From assembly GCA_018649885.1 (NCBI GenBank), contig JABIHA010000036.1, positions 62,001-126,000 on the forward strand: 64,000 nt of DNA, given 5' to 3'. A model generated the notes under the pieces. It was not told the origin of the DNA. It ran no database searches and worked only from the letters and a program-made list of their open reading frames with translations. Positions 51,794 to 61,006 of the stretch are shown piece after piece. A program made the position numbers and the translations under genes. Source of the stretch: Bacteriovoracaceae bacterium. GTDB taxonomy: Bacteria > Bdellovibrionota > Bacteriovoracia > Bacteriovoracales > Bacteriovoracaceae. The first letter of the stretch is position 1, and each line of letters opens with the position of its first letter.

Positions 51794-53341
51794 TCAGTCT
51801 ATATAGTGGCAACCTAAGCTCTTTCTGTTTTTTGAGGCAGCGTAGATTATCAGTTGCGCCACTTCCACGGCCGATCTTAAGTTGAGTAAAGTTCTTGTTA
51901 GAGCGCTATTTGAGTAAAACTGTTTAACTTCAAAGTTGATCTCACTGATAAGTCTTTCGGCCCGTTTTATACGCTTGGTGGTCCTGATAAGGCCTGCGTA
52001 ATTCCACATGGTCTTTCTGATTAAATCGAGATCTTGCTCCATCAATGCCGTATCTTCTTGCTGAGTTTCACCCTTCCACAGTTTAACTTCAGGCAGGTAA
52101 TAGTCTTCACGAAATTCTAGGAGATTTGCCTTCGCCGTAAGCACTCCCATAGTGACACATTCTAAGAGAGATGTGGAGGCCAATCTATTGGCGCCATGAA
52201 GTCCAGTGCATGCGCATTCACCAATAGCGCAAAGACCCTTTATATTGGTACGGCCTTCCATATCAGTATGAATCCCTCCGCAGTGATAATGAGCTGCTGG
52301 AACGACAGGAATGGGGTCACTGCTAATATCGACACCTCTTTTAAGGCACTCCCGATAGATATTGGGAAAACGATTTTGAATAAACTCACTATCATGAGCA
52401 GTCATATCTAGATAAACGCTATTTCCACTGGAATCAATTAATTCGAAAGCAATTGCGCGTGCGACGATATCTCTTGGTGCGAGCGAGCCCAGTGGGTGAA
52501 TTTTGTCCATAAAACGCTCACCTCTGGCATTAATCAGTACTCCACCTTCTCCTCTTAGGGCCTCTGAAATGAGAAGAGGATTAAAGCCGGGCTTAACAAA
52601 AACTGTTGGGTGAAACTGCAAATACTCCAAGTCCATAAGCCTTGCGCCCACTCGCTTGGCCATGGCAAGTCCATGCCCGAAAGCCTCCTTGCCATTAGTG
52701 GTATGGAGGAAAATTTGGCCAACTCCCCCTGTGGCGATGATCACATTTTGGGCCAGCACTGCATAGACTTGATTTTGTTCTAGATCGAAGACATAAGCTC
52801 CAATGCAAGTTAATGACTTGTAGCGATCAGCATAAGATTTAGAGTTGTGAGATAGTGTCATTAAATCAATGGCCATAGAATTATGACAAACAGTAATATT
52901 TGTAAGGCCTTCAATTTTTTTATAAATAGAGTCCATGATCGCCACCCCGGTGGCGTCTTTAGAATAAATAATCCGCGCTTCACTATGAGCGGCTTCTTTA
53001 ACTTTTTTTAAACTGCCGTCAGTATCCCTATCAAAAGGAACCTCCGCCTTGGTTAGAAGAATTTCCTCGACAGCGCTTCCCCCAAATTTAGCAATGGTTT
53101 CAAGTGCCTCTGGATTGTGGGCGCCACAAGTGGCGACTTCAATATCTTTGATTAAAAGCTCTGGATCATGCCCTTCATTGTAAACCACGCCCCCTTGGGC
53201 CAAGTAGCTATTACTTGTTGTCTTATCTTCAGAGCTAGCGAGGACATAGACACTTTTCCCTGCATCCGCCATCTCCATAGCATAGGTAAGACCAGCAAGG
53301 CCGGCTCCAATAACGAGGGAATCAACTTTTATGGTTTTCAT
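51794..53341 (-). CDS. nadB: L-aspartate oxidase
   Basis: A 515-residue flavoprotein of the succinate dehydrogenase/fumarate reductase group that oxidises L-aspartate to iminoaspartate, the first step of NAD synthesis. FAD motifs: GAGLAGLTYAMEMA at the start, SNSYLAQGGV, LMDLEYLQFHPT, SEALRGEGGVL, LAPRDIVARAI and HYHCGGIHTD with IGECACTGLHGANRLASTSL. The iminoaspartate passes to quinolinate synthase, whose gene overlaps its start by 4 bp. Start and length agree with the family. Confidence 0.95.
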   Translation of the reverse strand: MKTIKVDSLVIGAGLAGLTYAMEMADAGKSVYVLASSEDKTTSNSYLAQGGVVYNEGHDPELLIKDIEVATCGAHNPEALETIAKFGGSAVEEILLTKAEVPFDRDTDGSLKKVKEAAHSEARIIYSKDATGVAIMDSIYKKIEGLTNITVCHNSMAIDLMTLSHNSKSYADRYKSLTCIGAYVFDLEQNQVYAVLAQNVIIATGGVGQIFLHTTNGKEAFGHGLAMAKRVGARLMDLEYLQFHPTVFVKPGFNPLLISEALRGEGGVLINARGERFMDKIHPLGSLAPRDIVARAIAFELIDSSGNSVYLDMTAHDSEFIQNRFPNIYRECLKRGVDISSDPIPVVPAAHYHCGGIHTDMEGRTNIKGLCAIGECACTGLHGANRLASTSLLECVTMGVLTAKANLLEFREDYYLPEVKLWKGETQQEDTALMEQDLDLIRKTMWNYAGLIRTTKRIKRAERLISEINFEVKQFYSNSALTRTLLNLRSAVEVAQLIIYAASKNRKSLGCHYID

Positions 53342-54402
53342 GGGCTTAACTCAAACATTTTATCGATTGCTCTTTTCGCCTTTAAACGAGTCGACTCCTC
53401 AACAAAGACTTCTTGATCTGCTCTGGGATTTTCAAATACCTGGATAATTTTATCTAGGCTATTTAGTTTCATATACTCACATAAGCGGCAGGCACCAATG
53501 AAGTTCTTTTCCTTCTCTTCAACTTCTAGTCGGCTAACGAGTCCACACTCAGTCAGCATCATAAAGTAAGGTGCCTCAGTTTTCCGGACGTAATCCATCA
53601 TGGCCCCCGTGCTGCCAACAAAATCACTTTTTTTAGTCACATCAGTAAGACACTCTGGGTGAGAGACCACTTTTAAACCAGGATAACGGATTCTCTGCTC
53701 ATCAATTTTGTTGTGATCAAATTGATCGTGCACAAAACAAGTTCCATCAGAACTTACAATCTCTTTATTTATGCCACGCTTTTTCATTTCAATGATAATA
53801 TTGTCGGCCATCAAACGATCGGGGATAAAAATAATTTTTTCAGCATCGAGACTTTCAATAATTGAATAGACATTTGTAGAAGTGACACAAACATCTGATT
53901 CGGCCTTAACCTCTGCAGTGCTGTTAATATAACAAACCACGGGGCACCCTGGATGCTCCCGTTTTAACTCTTTGACTTGGTCTGCATTTATTGAGTCGGC
54001 CAGTGAACAAGCAGAGCCTCTATCGGGTACAAAAACTCTAGCTTTTGGGCTTACTATTTTTGCTGTCTCTGCCATAAAAACAACTCCTGCAAAAATAATC
54101 ATAGAGGCCTTGGAATCTTTTGCGGCCAAAGACAGTGCATAGGAATCACTCTTAAAATCGGCAACTCCGTGAACAATTTCAGGTTCCACATAGGAATGGG
54201 CCAGTATCACAGCATCGTGCTCTTTTTTTAATCGATTGATTAGCAGTGTTTTCGGAGCAATTTTTTGACACTCTTCATAGGTCCACTTCCTTGAACTGTT
54301 GCAAGTAAGATTCATGAGTGATGAAAATAAGCGGTCTGCTTCGGCCTCTAGGGCCTCATTTGAAAAGTTTTCAGTGTGAATTTTATTGTGATCCGCGTCC
54401 AT
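53338..54402 (-). CDS. nadA: Quinolinate synthase A
   Basis: A 354-residue [4Fe-4S] enzyme that condenses iminoaspartate with dihydroxyacetone phosphate to quinolinate. Three Cys ligands are visible: C132 in SACSLADS, C251 in HPECLTDV and C308 in CEYMKLNSL. Other family motifs include ILAHSYVEPEIV, FAGVVFMAETAKI and VCYINSTAEVK. It starts after AAGGG and overlaps nadB by 4 bp. The order nadA-nadB without nadC means quinolinate phosphoribosyltransferase must be elsewhere. Confidence 0.95.
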   Translation of the reverse strand: MDADHNKIHTENFSNEALEAEADRLFSSLMNLTCNSSRKWTYEECQKIAPKTLLINRLKKEHDAVILAHSYVEPEIVHGVADFKSDSYALSLAAKDSKASMIIFAGVVFMAETAKIVSPKARVFVPDRGSACSLADSINADQVKELKREHPGCPVVCYINSTAEVKAESDVCVTSTNVYSIIESLDAEKIIFIPDRLMADNIIIEMKKRGINKEIVSSDGTCFVHDQFDHNKIDEQRIRYPGLKVVSHPECLTDVTKKSDFVGSTGAMMDYVRKTEAPYFMMLTECGLVSRLEVEEKEKNFIGACRLCEYMKLNSLDKIIQVFENPRADQEVFVEESTRLKAKRAIDKMFELSP

Positions 54403-54482
54403 AAATACCCTTAATAAAGCCTATTCTTATCATAAAGTTTTTAAAAATTCACCTCATGATGCTCCCCCTAATGCTGATCATG

Positions 54483-54513
54483 TTGCCACATATACAAGCT
54501 TTGCTAGTATAAT
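54483..54513 (+). promoter_or_regulatory. Candidate sigma-70 promoter of the GMC oxidoreductase gene
   Basis: TTGCCA (54483-54488) and a perfect TATAAT (54508-54513) are separated by 19 bp, with ATG 54543 about 30 bp downstream after AAGAGG. The spacing is longer than the optimum of 17. Confidence 0.5.
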
Positions 54514-54542
54514 AACAATTCGAAACCACTTAAGAGGTAAAT

Positions 54543-56180
54543 ATGTCTAGGAAAACCAGTTATGAGTACGATTTTGTCATCGTAGGAAGCGGCTTTGGCG
54601 GCAGTGTCTCAGCAATGAGATTGGCCCAAAAAGGTTATAGGGTTGCCATCGTAGAGCAAGGTGTTGACTACAAAAATACTGATTTTCCCAAGACAAATTG
54701 GAATGTAAAAAAATACCTATGGGCTCCGGTGCTGCGATGCTTCGGGATCATGCGAATTACTCTCTTAAATAAAGTGATGGTTTTAAGAGGTGTTGGAGTA
54801 GGGGGCGGAAGTTTAGTATACGCCAACACTTTAATGCAACCAGAAGAACATATTTTCAAATCCAACTTTTGGCCCGCAGGAAAAGATTGGAACAAAGAGC
54901 TTGGACCTTTTTTTGATTTGGCCAAAAAAATGTTGGGAGTAGTAGATAATGAAATTATGGAAGACGGTGAGCTAGCACTAAAAGCAGTGGGTGAAAAAAT
55001 GGGCTGTGCTGACACTTTTCACGCTACAAAAGTAGGTGTCTATTTCAACACCCCCGGAAAACTTCAACAAGACCCCTTCTTTGGTGGAGATGGCCCCGAT
55101 CGTGAAGGCTGTGATCTTTGTGGAGGATGTATGGTTGGCTGCCCAACTGGTGCTAAAAATACACTCGACAAAAACTACCTTTGGTTTGCAAAAAAATGGG
55201 GAGCTAAAATATTCTCTGAAACTTGTGTTGAAAAAATCACTCCCGAAGGTGAGGGCTACACAATTACCACAAAAAACTCAACCTCTTGGTTACCCTGGAA
55301 GGGACCAACTTTTAAGGCCAAAAAAGTGATCTTTTCAGCTGGAGTGCTGGGAACAATGGATCTTCTTTTAAAAAATAAATATGTTCATAGAACTCTTCCT
55401 CAAATCTCTGACAAATTAGGCCACGTAGTCAGGACAAATGGAGAAAGCCTACTGGGGGCAACCTCATTTAAAGAAGAAATTGACATGTCTAAAGGGATTG
55501 CTATCGGTGCGGCCATCCACCCAGATGAGCATACTAAAATAGAGGCCGTGCGCTACTCGGCTGGCTCTGATTCTATGAGGCTTTTGGCCATTCCATTAAC
55601 AGGAAAGGGCAATTTCATTACCAGGCCTATAAAGTTTCTCTGCAATATGGTGATCCAATTCCCAAATGTGGTTAAACTCTATTTAACTCCTGATTGGGCG
55701 AAAAAATCTCTAATTCTATTAGTTATGCAGTCCCTTGAAACAAAAATGAATTTAACACTGGGATGGTCTATTTTTAATCCCTTTGGAAAGAGCCTAAAAG
55801 GAAAGCTAAACCCAGGTGAAGAACCTGTCCCAAGCTACATTCCGATAGCTCAAGAAGCAGCAAAAACATTGGCCACAGAGGTTGGTGGTATTGCTCAAAA
55901 TATAGTGCCCGAAGTTTTACTTCAAACACCTGCCACCGCCCATATCTTAGGAGGAGCAATCCTCGCAGAAAGTGCAGCTGATGGTGTGATCAATTCTAAC
56001 CATGAGGTTTTTGGTTACAGTGGCCTTTATGTAATGGATGCTAGTGTCATCCCTTCAAATTTAGCTGTGAACCCATCCCTTACGGTCTCGGCAATTGCAG
56101 AAAGATTTGCATCATTATTTGAAAATAACCCCCAGGTTGACGATAAATGGAAAAAACCCGAAATTAAATTTACTGTGTAA
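54543..56180 (+). CDS. GMC-family oxidoreductase with Cys-rich cluster motif
   Basis: A 545-residue flavoprotein of the GMC/cholesterol-oxidase-like group. FAD binding: VIVGSGFGGSVSAMRLAQKG (residues 12-31) and RGVGVGGGSLVYAN. The C-terminal active-site region has TAHILGGAI, YVMDASVIPSN and NPSLTVSAIAERFA. In the middle, C190, C193, C196 and C200 form a C-x2-C-x2-C-x3-C-P motif, as in 4Fe-4S ferredoxins, so it may pass electrons from FAD to an iron-sulphur cluster. It is a single gene with its own promoter and terminator. The alcohol or sterol substrate is unknown. Confidence 0.88.
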   Translation: MSRKTSYEYDFVIVGSGFGGSVSAMRLAQKGYRVAIVEQGVDYKNTDFPKTNWNVKKYLWAPVLRCFGIMRITLLNKVMVLRGVGVGGGSLVYANTLMQPEEHIFKSNFWPAGKDWNKELGPFFDLAKKMLGVVDNEIMEDGELALKAVGEKMGCADTFHATKVGVYFNTPGKLQQDPFFGGDGPDREGCDLCGGCMVGCPTGAKNTLDKNYLWFAKKWGAKIFSETCVEKITPEGEGYTITTKNSTSWLPWKGPTFKAKKVIFSAGVLGTMDLLLKNKYVHRTLPQISDKLGHVVRTNGESLLGATSFKEEIDMSKGIAIGAAIHPDEHTKIEAVRYSAGSDSMRLLAIPLTGKGNFITRPIKFLCNMVIQFPNVVKLYLTPDWAKKSLILLVMQSLETKMNLTLGWSIFNPFGKSLKGKLNPGEEPVPSYIPIAQEAAKTLATEVGGIAQNIVPEVLLQTPATAHILGGAILAESAADGVINSNHEVFGYSGLYVMDASVIPSNLAVNPSLTVSAIAERFASLFENNPQVDDKWKKPEIKFTV

Positions 56181-56193
56181 TTACAAGTATATA

Positions 56194-56230
56194 AACATTA
56201 CAATGACCCGCCGCGTCATTATAATGTTTT
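56194..56230 (+). terminator. Terminator of the GMC oxidoreductase gene
   Basis: A 14-bp inverted repeat with one mismatch (AACATTACAATGAC at 56194 and its partner ending at 56228, loop CCGCCGC) is followed by TTTT. It lies 13 bp after the stop codon. Confidence 0.75.
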
Positions 56231-56287
56231 ATCCCTCCTACTCTAAAAATAATACAGAGTGCCAAACTTCACATTAGCATAACGCAT

Positions 56288-56318
56288 CTCAGGTGATACC
56301 AAAATATCACTGAGGAGA
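56288..56318 (+). promoter_or_regulatory. Hairpin overlapping the ribosome binding site of the next gene
   Basis: CTCA-G-GTGATA (56288-56298) pairs with TATCACTGAG (56305-56314) with one bulged G. The Shine-Dalgarno sequence GAGGAGAG (56312-56319) shares its first bases with the 3' arm. When folded, the stem could lower translation of the gene starting at 56324. Confidence 0.4.
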
Positions 56319-56323
56319 GAGCA

Positions 56324-57958
56324 TTGTTTAGCAAGCAGATGAAAGTCAGAAGGTTTACCTTTTTATGGATAACCGCATTTTTTCTAGTTAATACCGCTTC
56401 CAGCAACTGGTGCCCAGCACTTACCAAACTTCAAGACGAAATTACTGATCTAGCAAAAGCAAAAGGTGAATTTGCCTTTGAACTCAAATACTCAAGCAGA
56501 ATTACACATCTAAGGCATTGGGCCGGAAGACTTAGGGATGCCAAGTGGGTAAGCCCCACAGCTCTTAAATACAAAATCGAAACATTTTTAATTTCAAAAA
56601 ACATATCCGGACTTAGAGGTCTAATAGCTCCTCTTTTTGGAAGGGTAGAGGTTTCCTATAAATTTTTAGTTCACACAGAGGGACTTCTAAAAAGCATCGA
56701 TGATATTGAAAAAATGCTTATCAAATCAGATGATCTGGCAGTCTCTGCTGATGAGCTGGCAGAGCTCACTTTAAGTATCGATAGGTTAACTGAAATGCTC
56801 ACAAGTAGGAGTGGACTTCTCAAGCTGCTTCCAAGTAGCAAAGCTAGTGAGCTTGAAGCACTGGCCACTGGACTTAAAAGTGGCGCGATTTCTCCAAGAA
56901 CTGGAGTGGCCGCTCTAGAATGGACAAGGTCTTTAAAAACCTATCTCACTTCAGTCAGACAATACTTTTTAAAAATCTTCGGAGAAAATTTTCCTCAATA
57001 TTCAATTGCTAGATCTTATATGGAAGCTTCCTTTGGAAAAAGAATGTACTCCCAAGCAAGTGGAATGCTGGAATCTGCTTTTGAGGCCCCCGCACTTAAA
57101 AAAGGCGAGTGGGAAGAGTTAGTACAAAGACTTGAGAAAATGTTAGGCTGGAATACCGAAAGGGCCACAAGCTTTCCAGCTCTTGATCCACAAAACCTTG
57201 GAAGGCCTTCACTCGAAGTTCTAGAGACATTTAAAAACTCCCACCCTCTGGCCAGAAGAGCGGCCATCTACAGAAGTTACCTTCTTGCTGTTAGACAAAC
57301 AATGTCAAAAACTGTTCTAGATATTTTAGCATTTGAACGAACAGGTGATTTATTTAAAAAATTCAAATTTTTAGATCCAGAGCTCGTTGATGATATTATG
57401 GAGGCCTTCTACCGGCTTGATGCGAGAGAATATTTTCTAGATGTCAGTGATATTGTCTACGCTGTAGAAATGACTACGGAAGCTAAGTATGCACAGTTTC
57501 TAAGAAAATTTGGCTACAAAGAAGATGATTTTCTGACAGCTTTTTTCACTAACCCTGATGCCAGACCTCTATGGAGAGAATTTAAAGACATTGCCAAGGC
57601 CACTGATCAAGATATTTTAGAGGCAATGGAAAAAGCAGAAAAAGCTGGCAGAGAAATTGGAATTATTTCTCCCACAAAGGGCCTGGACTTTTCAAAACTT
57701 ATGGCCACAAGTGTTCACCTTGCGATCGCCGGAGGTGTACTAAAAGTTGGCCATGATAAAGTCAAATCACCAATCTCAAGCGCAGCAACTTTTGCTTACC
57801 AGAAAGTCAGATCAATGATCACTGGCGATGACATGCTTTTAGACGAAAATATCCCAGTGGATCTTCAAGATTCTGAAACGCTCGAGCGTTTAGAAAGAAT
57901 GGATAAATTAGTAGACCAAACTATAAAAATAATTGATGGGCAAAATTTAGAAGAATAA
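56324..57958 (+). CDS. Helical exported protein of unknown function
   Basis: Unrecognised 544-residue protein. TTG 56324 is six bases after GAGGAG and is the likely start; ATG 56339 (MKVRRFTFLWITAFFLVNTASS) gives a shorter form with the same signal peptide but lacks a ribosome binding site. The mature part is strongly helical with many Leu, Ala, Lys and Glu, a single late hydrophobic patch (MATSVHLAIAGGVLKVG) and a helical C-terminal tail. It lies 16 bp before the second giant exported protein and is surely cotranscribed, so the two may be partners. Confidence 0.65.
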   Translation: MFSKQMKVRRFTFLWITAFFLVNTASSNWCPALTKLQDEITDLAKAKGEFAFELKYSSRITHLRHWAGRLRDAKWVSPTALKYKIETFLISKNISGLRGLIAPLFGRVEVSYKFLVHTEGLLKSIDDIEKMLIKSDDLAVSADELAELTLSIDRLTEMLTSRSGLLKLLPSSKASELEALATGLKSGAISPRTGVAALEWTRSLKTYLTSVRQYFLKIFGENFPQYSIARSYMEASFGKRMYSQASGMLESAFEAPALKKGEWEELVQRLEKMLGWNTERATSFPALDPQNLGRPSLEVLETFKNSHPLARRAAIYRSYLLAVRQTMSKTVLDILAFERTGDLFKKFKFLDPELVDDIMEAFYRLDAREYFLDVSDIVYAVEMTTEAKYAQFLRKFGYKEDDFLTAFFTNPDARPLWREFKDIAKATDQDILEAMEKAEKAGREIGIISPTKGLDFSKLMATSVHLAIAGGVLKVGHDKVKSPISSAATFAYQKVRSMITGDDMLLDENIPVDLQDSETLERLERMDKLVDQTIKIIDGQNLEE

Positions 57959-57974
57959 ATAAGAGGAATTAGTT

Positions 57975-60900
57975 GTGAAAGAATTATTGGTATTACTCAC
58001 ATTTTTGATGGCATCACAAGCGGCATTTAGCTACGGTCTTCAAGGTTCAGGTTTTTACTTTCCTGACTCACAAAGAAAGCAAAGAAAGGTCCAGCATGCC
58101 AGTGACAAGAAGCTCTATGTCAGATCAGTAAATGATCTTGAAATCTATATCGGTTCAAAAGCAAAAGAAAAAGTTTCTAGTTTTATGTTAGATATCTCTG
58201 ATGCACTAGACAGAGAGGATACTTGGACAAAAAACACTTATGTCTTAAAAATGATCGAAAAATGCTCTAAAGAAGATATAAGTAGAGGGGAGTTCTTGCA
58301 GTGTATGGCAAATGGTTACGCAAATCCTCCCAAGATCACCAGCACATCTCGAAGTGAAAGTGTTAGCTCTCTTGAAAAAACGGTAGAGTCTTACTACGAA
58401 ACTCTGAGCTCAGTAATGAGAAAAGAAAATAGAAGCTTAAGAGCAGGATTAAACCCAGAACAAATAATAGCTAAATGCCAAACATTAAAAAGATACAGAA
58501 CTAGATGTGAAGCTACTGCCAATACATTTTCTAAATTCTATGATGCTCTTTATGGCAAAAGAAACCTAGAAAGAGATTTCGAAGAGTTTGCTCTTTTTGC
58601 TCTTGATAGCTTTGGTCTATCTGACAAAAAGATTATGATGGGAGTCAACGGAGTTCGAGGATATAAATTAATCAGCTGGTATGGTCAACCTCTAAAAGGC
58701 ACCTCTGAAAACCCTATTACTAGCTCAATGAAAACTGCATATCTTAGAGAAATTGATACAAATTACTCTTTTAGGGCCGGTGAATGGGCCTGCTCAACAC
58801 ACGAGAGAAATTTTAAATCCGGTGAAACCACAAGAGTAACCGAAGCACTTGAAGTAGGACAGGAACTTAAGGCCTATCTCAGTATGTACCCAAAGGTGAA
58901 AAGGGCCAGTTACTTGAACCTTGCAACTGCTGTAACTATCAAAGAATTTTACAGATCATATAAGTACCAAATGGGTGCTCTTCCCAATAATAATATCATT
59001 CTTGCAAAGAACCCTGCTTGTAAGCATTACGAAGGTCAATTAAAAGAGCTCACAAAGCCCAGCATGGAGCAAGAAGTAAACAGACTTGAAAATAAGCTAC
59101 GCTTCTACTCTTCAAAAGAAAAAAGAGAAAGTAGCCAGCAAAGTAGATACTTTGCTGAGAAAAACTTTGTTGATATTTATGACTTACAAAAGCAGGGGAA
59201 AAAATCAACTGCCGGAACACTTGGCGATGATCTTACAAAATACACTTTTAAAGATCTAATGGACGCTTATAAAGACCAAAAAGAATGCTGGGGCCAAAAA
59301 TCTTATTATGAAAGAGTAACAAGATCCATGAACAAAAGCGTTGATCAAGTATGGCCTCATTGTACTAAATTCTACGCGAATGCTGAGCTCACTCAGGATG
59401 TCATCAAGGAGGCGATCATGGCCCGTGAGGGACAATTTCCACTTCTAAGAATGAACTTCGATGTAGAAAAAAGAGATAAATTTTGGGCCAAAACTTTTGA
59501 GATAACTGATGGAAGAGAGTTTTTAAACAAACTTTCAACCAGCACCTACCAAGGACTCAATCTTTATAGTAAATCAAGTCACACCAAGTTTTTAACAAAG
59601 CTTGTATTGCCACAAATGCGGTTGAAAGGAAAAGAGATGGAAGAGCTTATCTCGGATACTTGCTCTGCACGATTTTTAAATAACGAAAATCACACCTCTT
59701 GTCCTAATAACGGAAAAATGTGTTGGGAAACTCTTGTAAGCTTCACTCCTCTTGTGGATTATATGGAAGAAAAGTCTTCGCCTACCTTTAATGGATTTAA
59801 GGGATGCATGGAAGCTACATTTAAAAAGAGAAGAAGAAATAGAACTATCGGATTTATCGCTGGCGCCGTGGCCTGTGTAGGTGGATCTATAATAACAGCT
59901 CCAGTAACAGGCCCTTTTGCTCCCTATATTGCAGCAAGCTGCGGCCTAGGCCTTTGGCAAGGGATTGATGTTCGCGAACAAACATTGGCATTTGATAAAA
60001 CAGAGCAAACCCTAAGATGCCTATCAGCAGGAAGCATTTGTAGTGATGAAGACTTCAATGAAGCGGTAAACGAATTATGGTGGGCCGTCTTTGGAAAAAA
60101 AGTTGGCCTTGTTGGTGAAACATTGGGCCTAGGAATGGCCACCAAGTTTGGGACAAGATTATTAAAAATTCTACCTCACTTGCGTTTGCAGGACCTCTCA
60201 GATCTAAGACAACTCAGAACAGTATTTGATATCGCCTCAGGATTTGATGGTGTAGGTGACGATTTAGCAAAATTAACCGCCAGAGAAATGGATTGGTTTG
60301 CTGAAGGGCTCGTGCGCACAGATATGGAAGACTTAGTCAGGGCCGGAAGAGCAACGGCAAGTGAAATGGAAACATTTCTCCGAAAATCTGATGTAATAGA
60401 AAAGGCCACAAGAAAGGCGATGGAGTTTGCAGACTTTCTAGAAGAGAGTGCTCCCAAGTTGGCAGCTGATCTTCCAGATGCTCTAAAAGGTATGAAACTT
60501 GAATTACTTCTCAGATCAATTCACCGAATTAACCCACTGAGAGTACCCAAAGATACTGCTGCCAAATTAAGATATTTTGAGGATCTCTTTGGAGCAGGAG
60601 AGGCGAAAGCTGTCGCCCAGGTCTACGACGAATTGTGGACAAGTGCTAGGCACGCAGATGGTCTACTAGAAATCCTGGCCAAAGCCGGGTCAAGCCTTCC
60701 AGCTGATGTTAAAGACTTCTCAAAACTACTAGATTTAAAGAAAATCAAACTCGACCCAGATGTAATGATGGCCTGGGAGAGATCGGGCGCAAATGGAACC
60801 TTTGACGAATTCGCCAAAGACGTCTTGTCCGAGAGATTATCTATGGTATACGAGCTTTCAAAAATGCACAGCATGGATGGCGGCTTATCCATCAAGGTAA

Positions 60901-60983
60901 GTGAGTGGTTTTTCGGGACTCTACAAAAAAGTGGAAGCTCACTTAGAAAATCCGTGGATAATTTGTTAACCTCTTGTAGATAG
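57975..60983 (+). CDS. Giant exported protein with internal hydrophobic hairpin, copy 2
   Basis: A 1002-residue protein starting at GTG 57975 after GAGGA, with a signal peptide (LLVLLTFLMASQAAFSYG). It follows the plan of the protein at 33298-36915: a helical start with GEFLQCMANGYANPP, then GKRNLERDFEEF, a Cys-rich middle (SDTCSARF, HTSCPNNGKMC), a short motif FNGFKGCMEA, a hydrophobic Gly/Ala/Pro-rich pair (RTIGFIAGAVACVGGSIIT, APYIAASCGLGLWQ), CLSAGSICSDEDF and a helical C-terminus ending in LLTSCR. The conserved Cys pairs suggest disulphides outside the cytoplasm. Function is unknown; the hairpin recalls translocation regions of toxins. Confidence 0.7.
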   Translation: MKELLVLLTFLMASQAAFSYGLQGSGFYFPDSQRKQRKVQHASDKKLYVRSVNDLEIYIGSKAKEKVSSFMLDISDALDREDTWTKNTYVLKMIEKCSKEDISRGEFLQCMANGYANPPKITSTSRSESVSSLEKTVESYYETLSSVMRKENRSLRAGLNPEQIIAKCQTLKRYRTRCEATANTFSKFYDALYGKRNLERDFEEFALFALDSFGLSDKKIMMGVNGVRGYKLISWYGQPLKGTSENPITSSMKTAYLREIDTNYSFRAGEWACSTHERNFKSGETTRVTEALEVGQELKAYLSMYPKVKRASYLNLATAVTIKEFYRSYKYQMGALPNNNIILAKNPACKHYEGQLKELTKPSMEQEVNRLENKLRFYSSKEKRESSQQSRYFAEKNFVDIYDLQKQGKKSTAGTLGDDLTKYTFKDLMDAYKDQKECWGQKSYYERVTRSMNKSVDQVWPHCTKFYANAELTQDVIKEAIMAREGQFPLLRMNFDVEKRDKFWAKTFEITDGREFLNKLSTSTYQGLNLYSKSSHTKFLTKLVLPQMRLKGKEMEELISDTCSARFLNNENHTSCPNNGKMCWETLVSFTPLVDYMEEKSSPTFNGFKGCMEATFKKRRRNRTIGFIAGAVACVGGSIITAPVTGPFAPYIAASCGLGLWQGIDVREQTLAFDKTEQTLRCLSAGSICSDEDFNEAVNELWWAVFGKKVGLVGETLGLGMATKFGTRLLKILPHLRLQDLSDLRQLRTVFDIASGFDGVGDDLAKLTAREMDWFAEGLVRTDMEDLVRAGRATASEMETFLRKSDVIEKATRKAMEFADFLEESAPKLAADLPDALKGMKLELLLRSIHRINPLRVPKDTAAKLRYFEDLFGAGEAKAVAQVYDELWTSARHADGLLEILAKAGSSLPADVKDFSKLLDLKKIKLDPDVMMAWERSGANGTFDEFAKDVLSERLSMVYELSKMHSMDGGLSIKVSEWFFGTLQKSGSSLRKSVDNLLTSCR

Positions 60984-61006
60984 TTACTTATCACAAGAGG
61001 ATCCTT

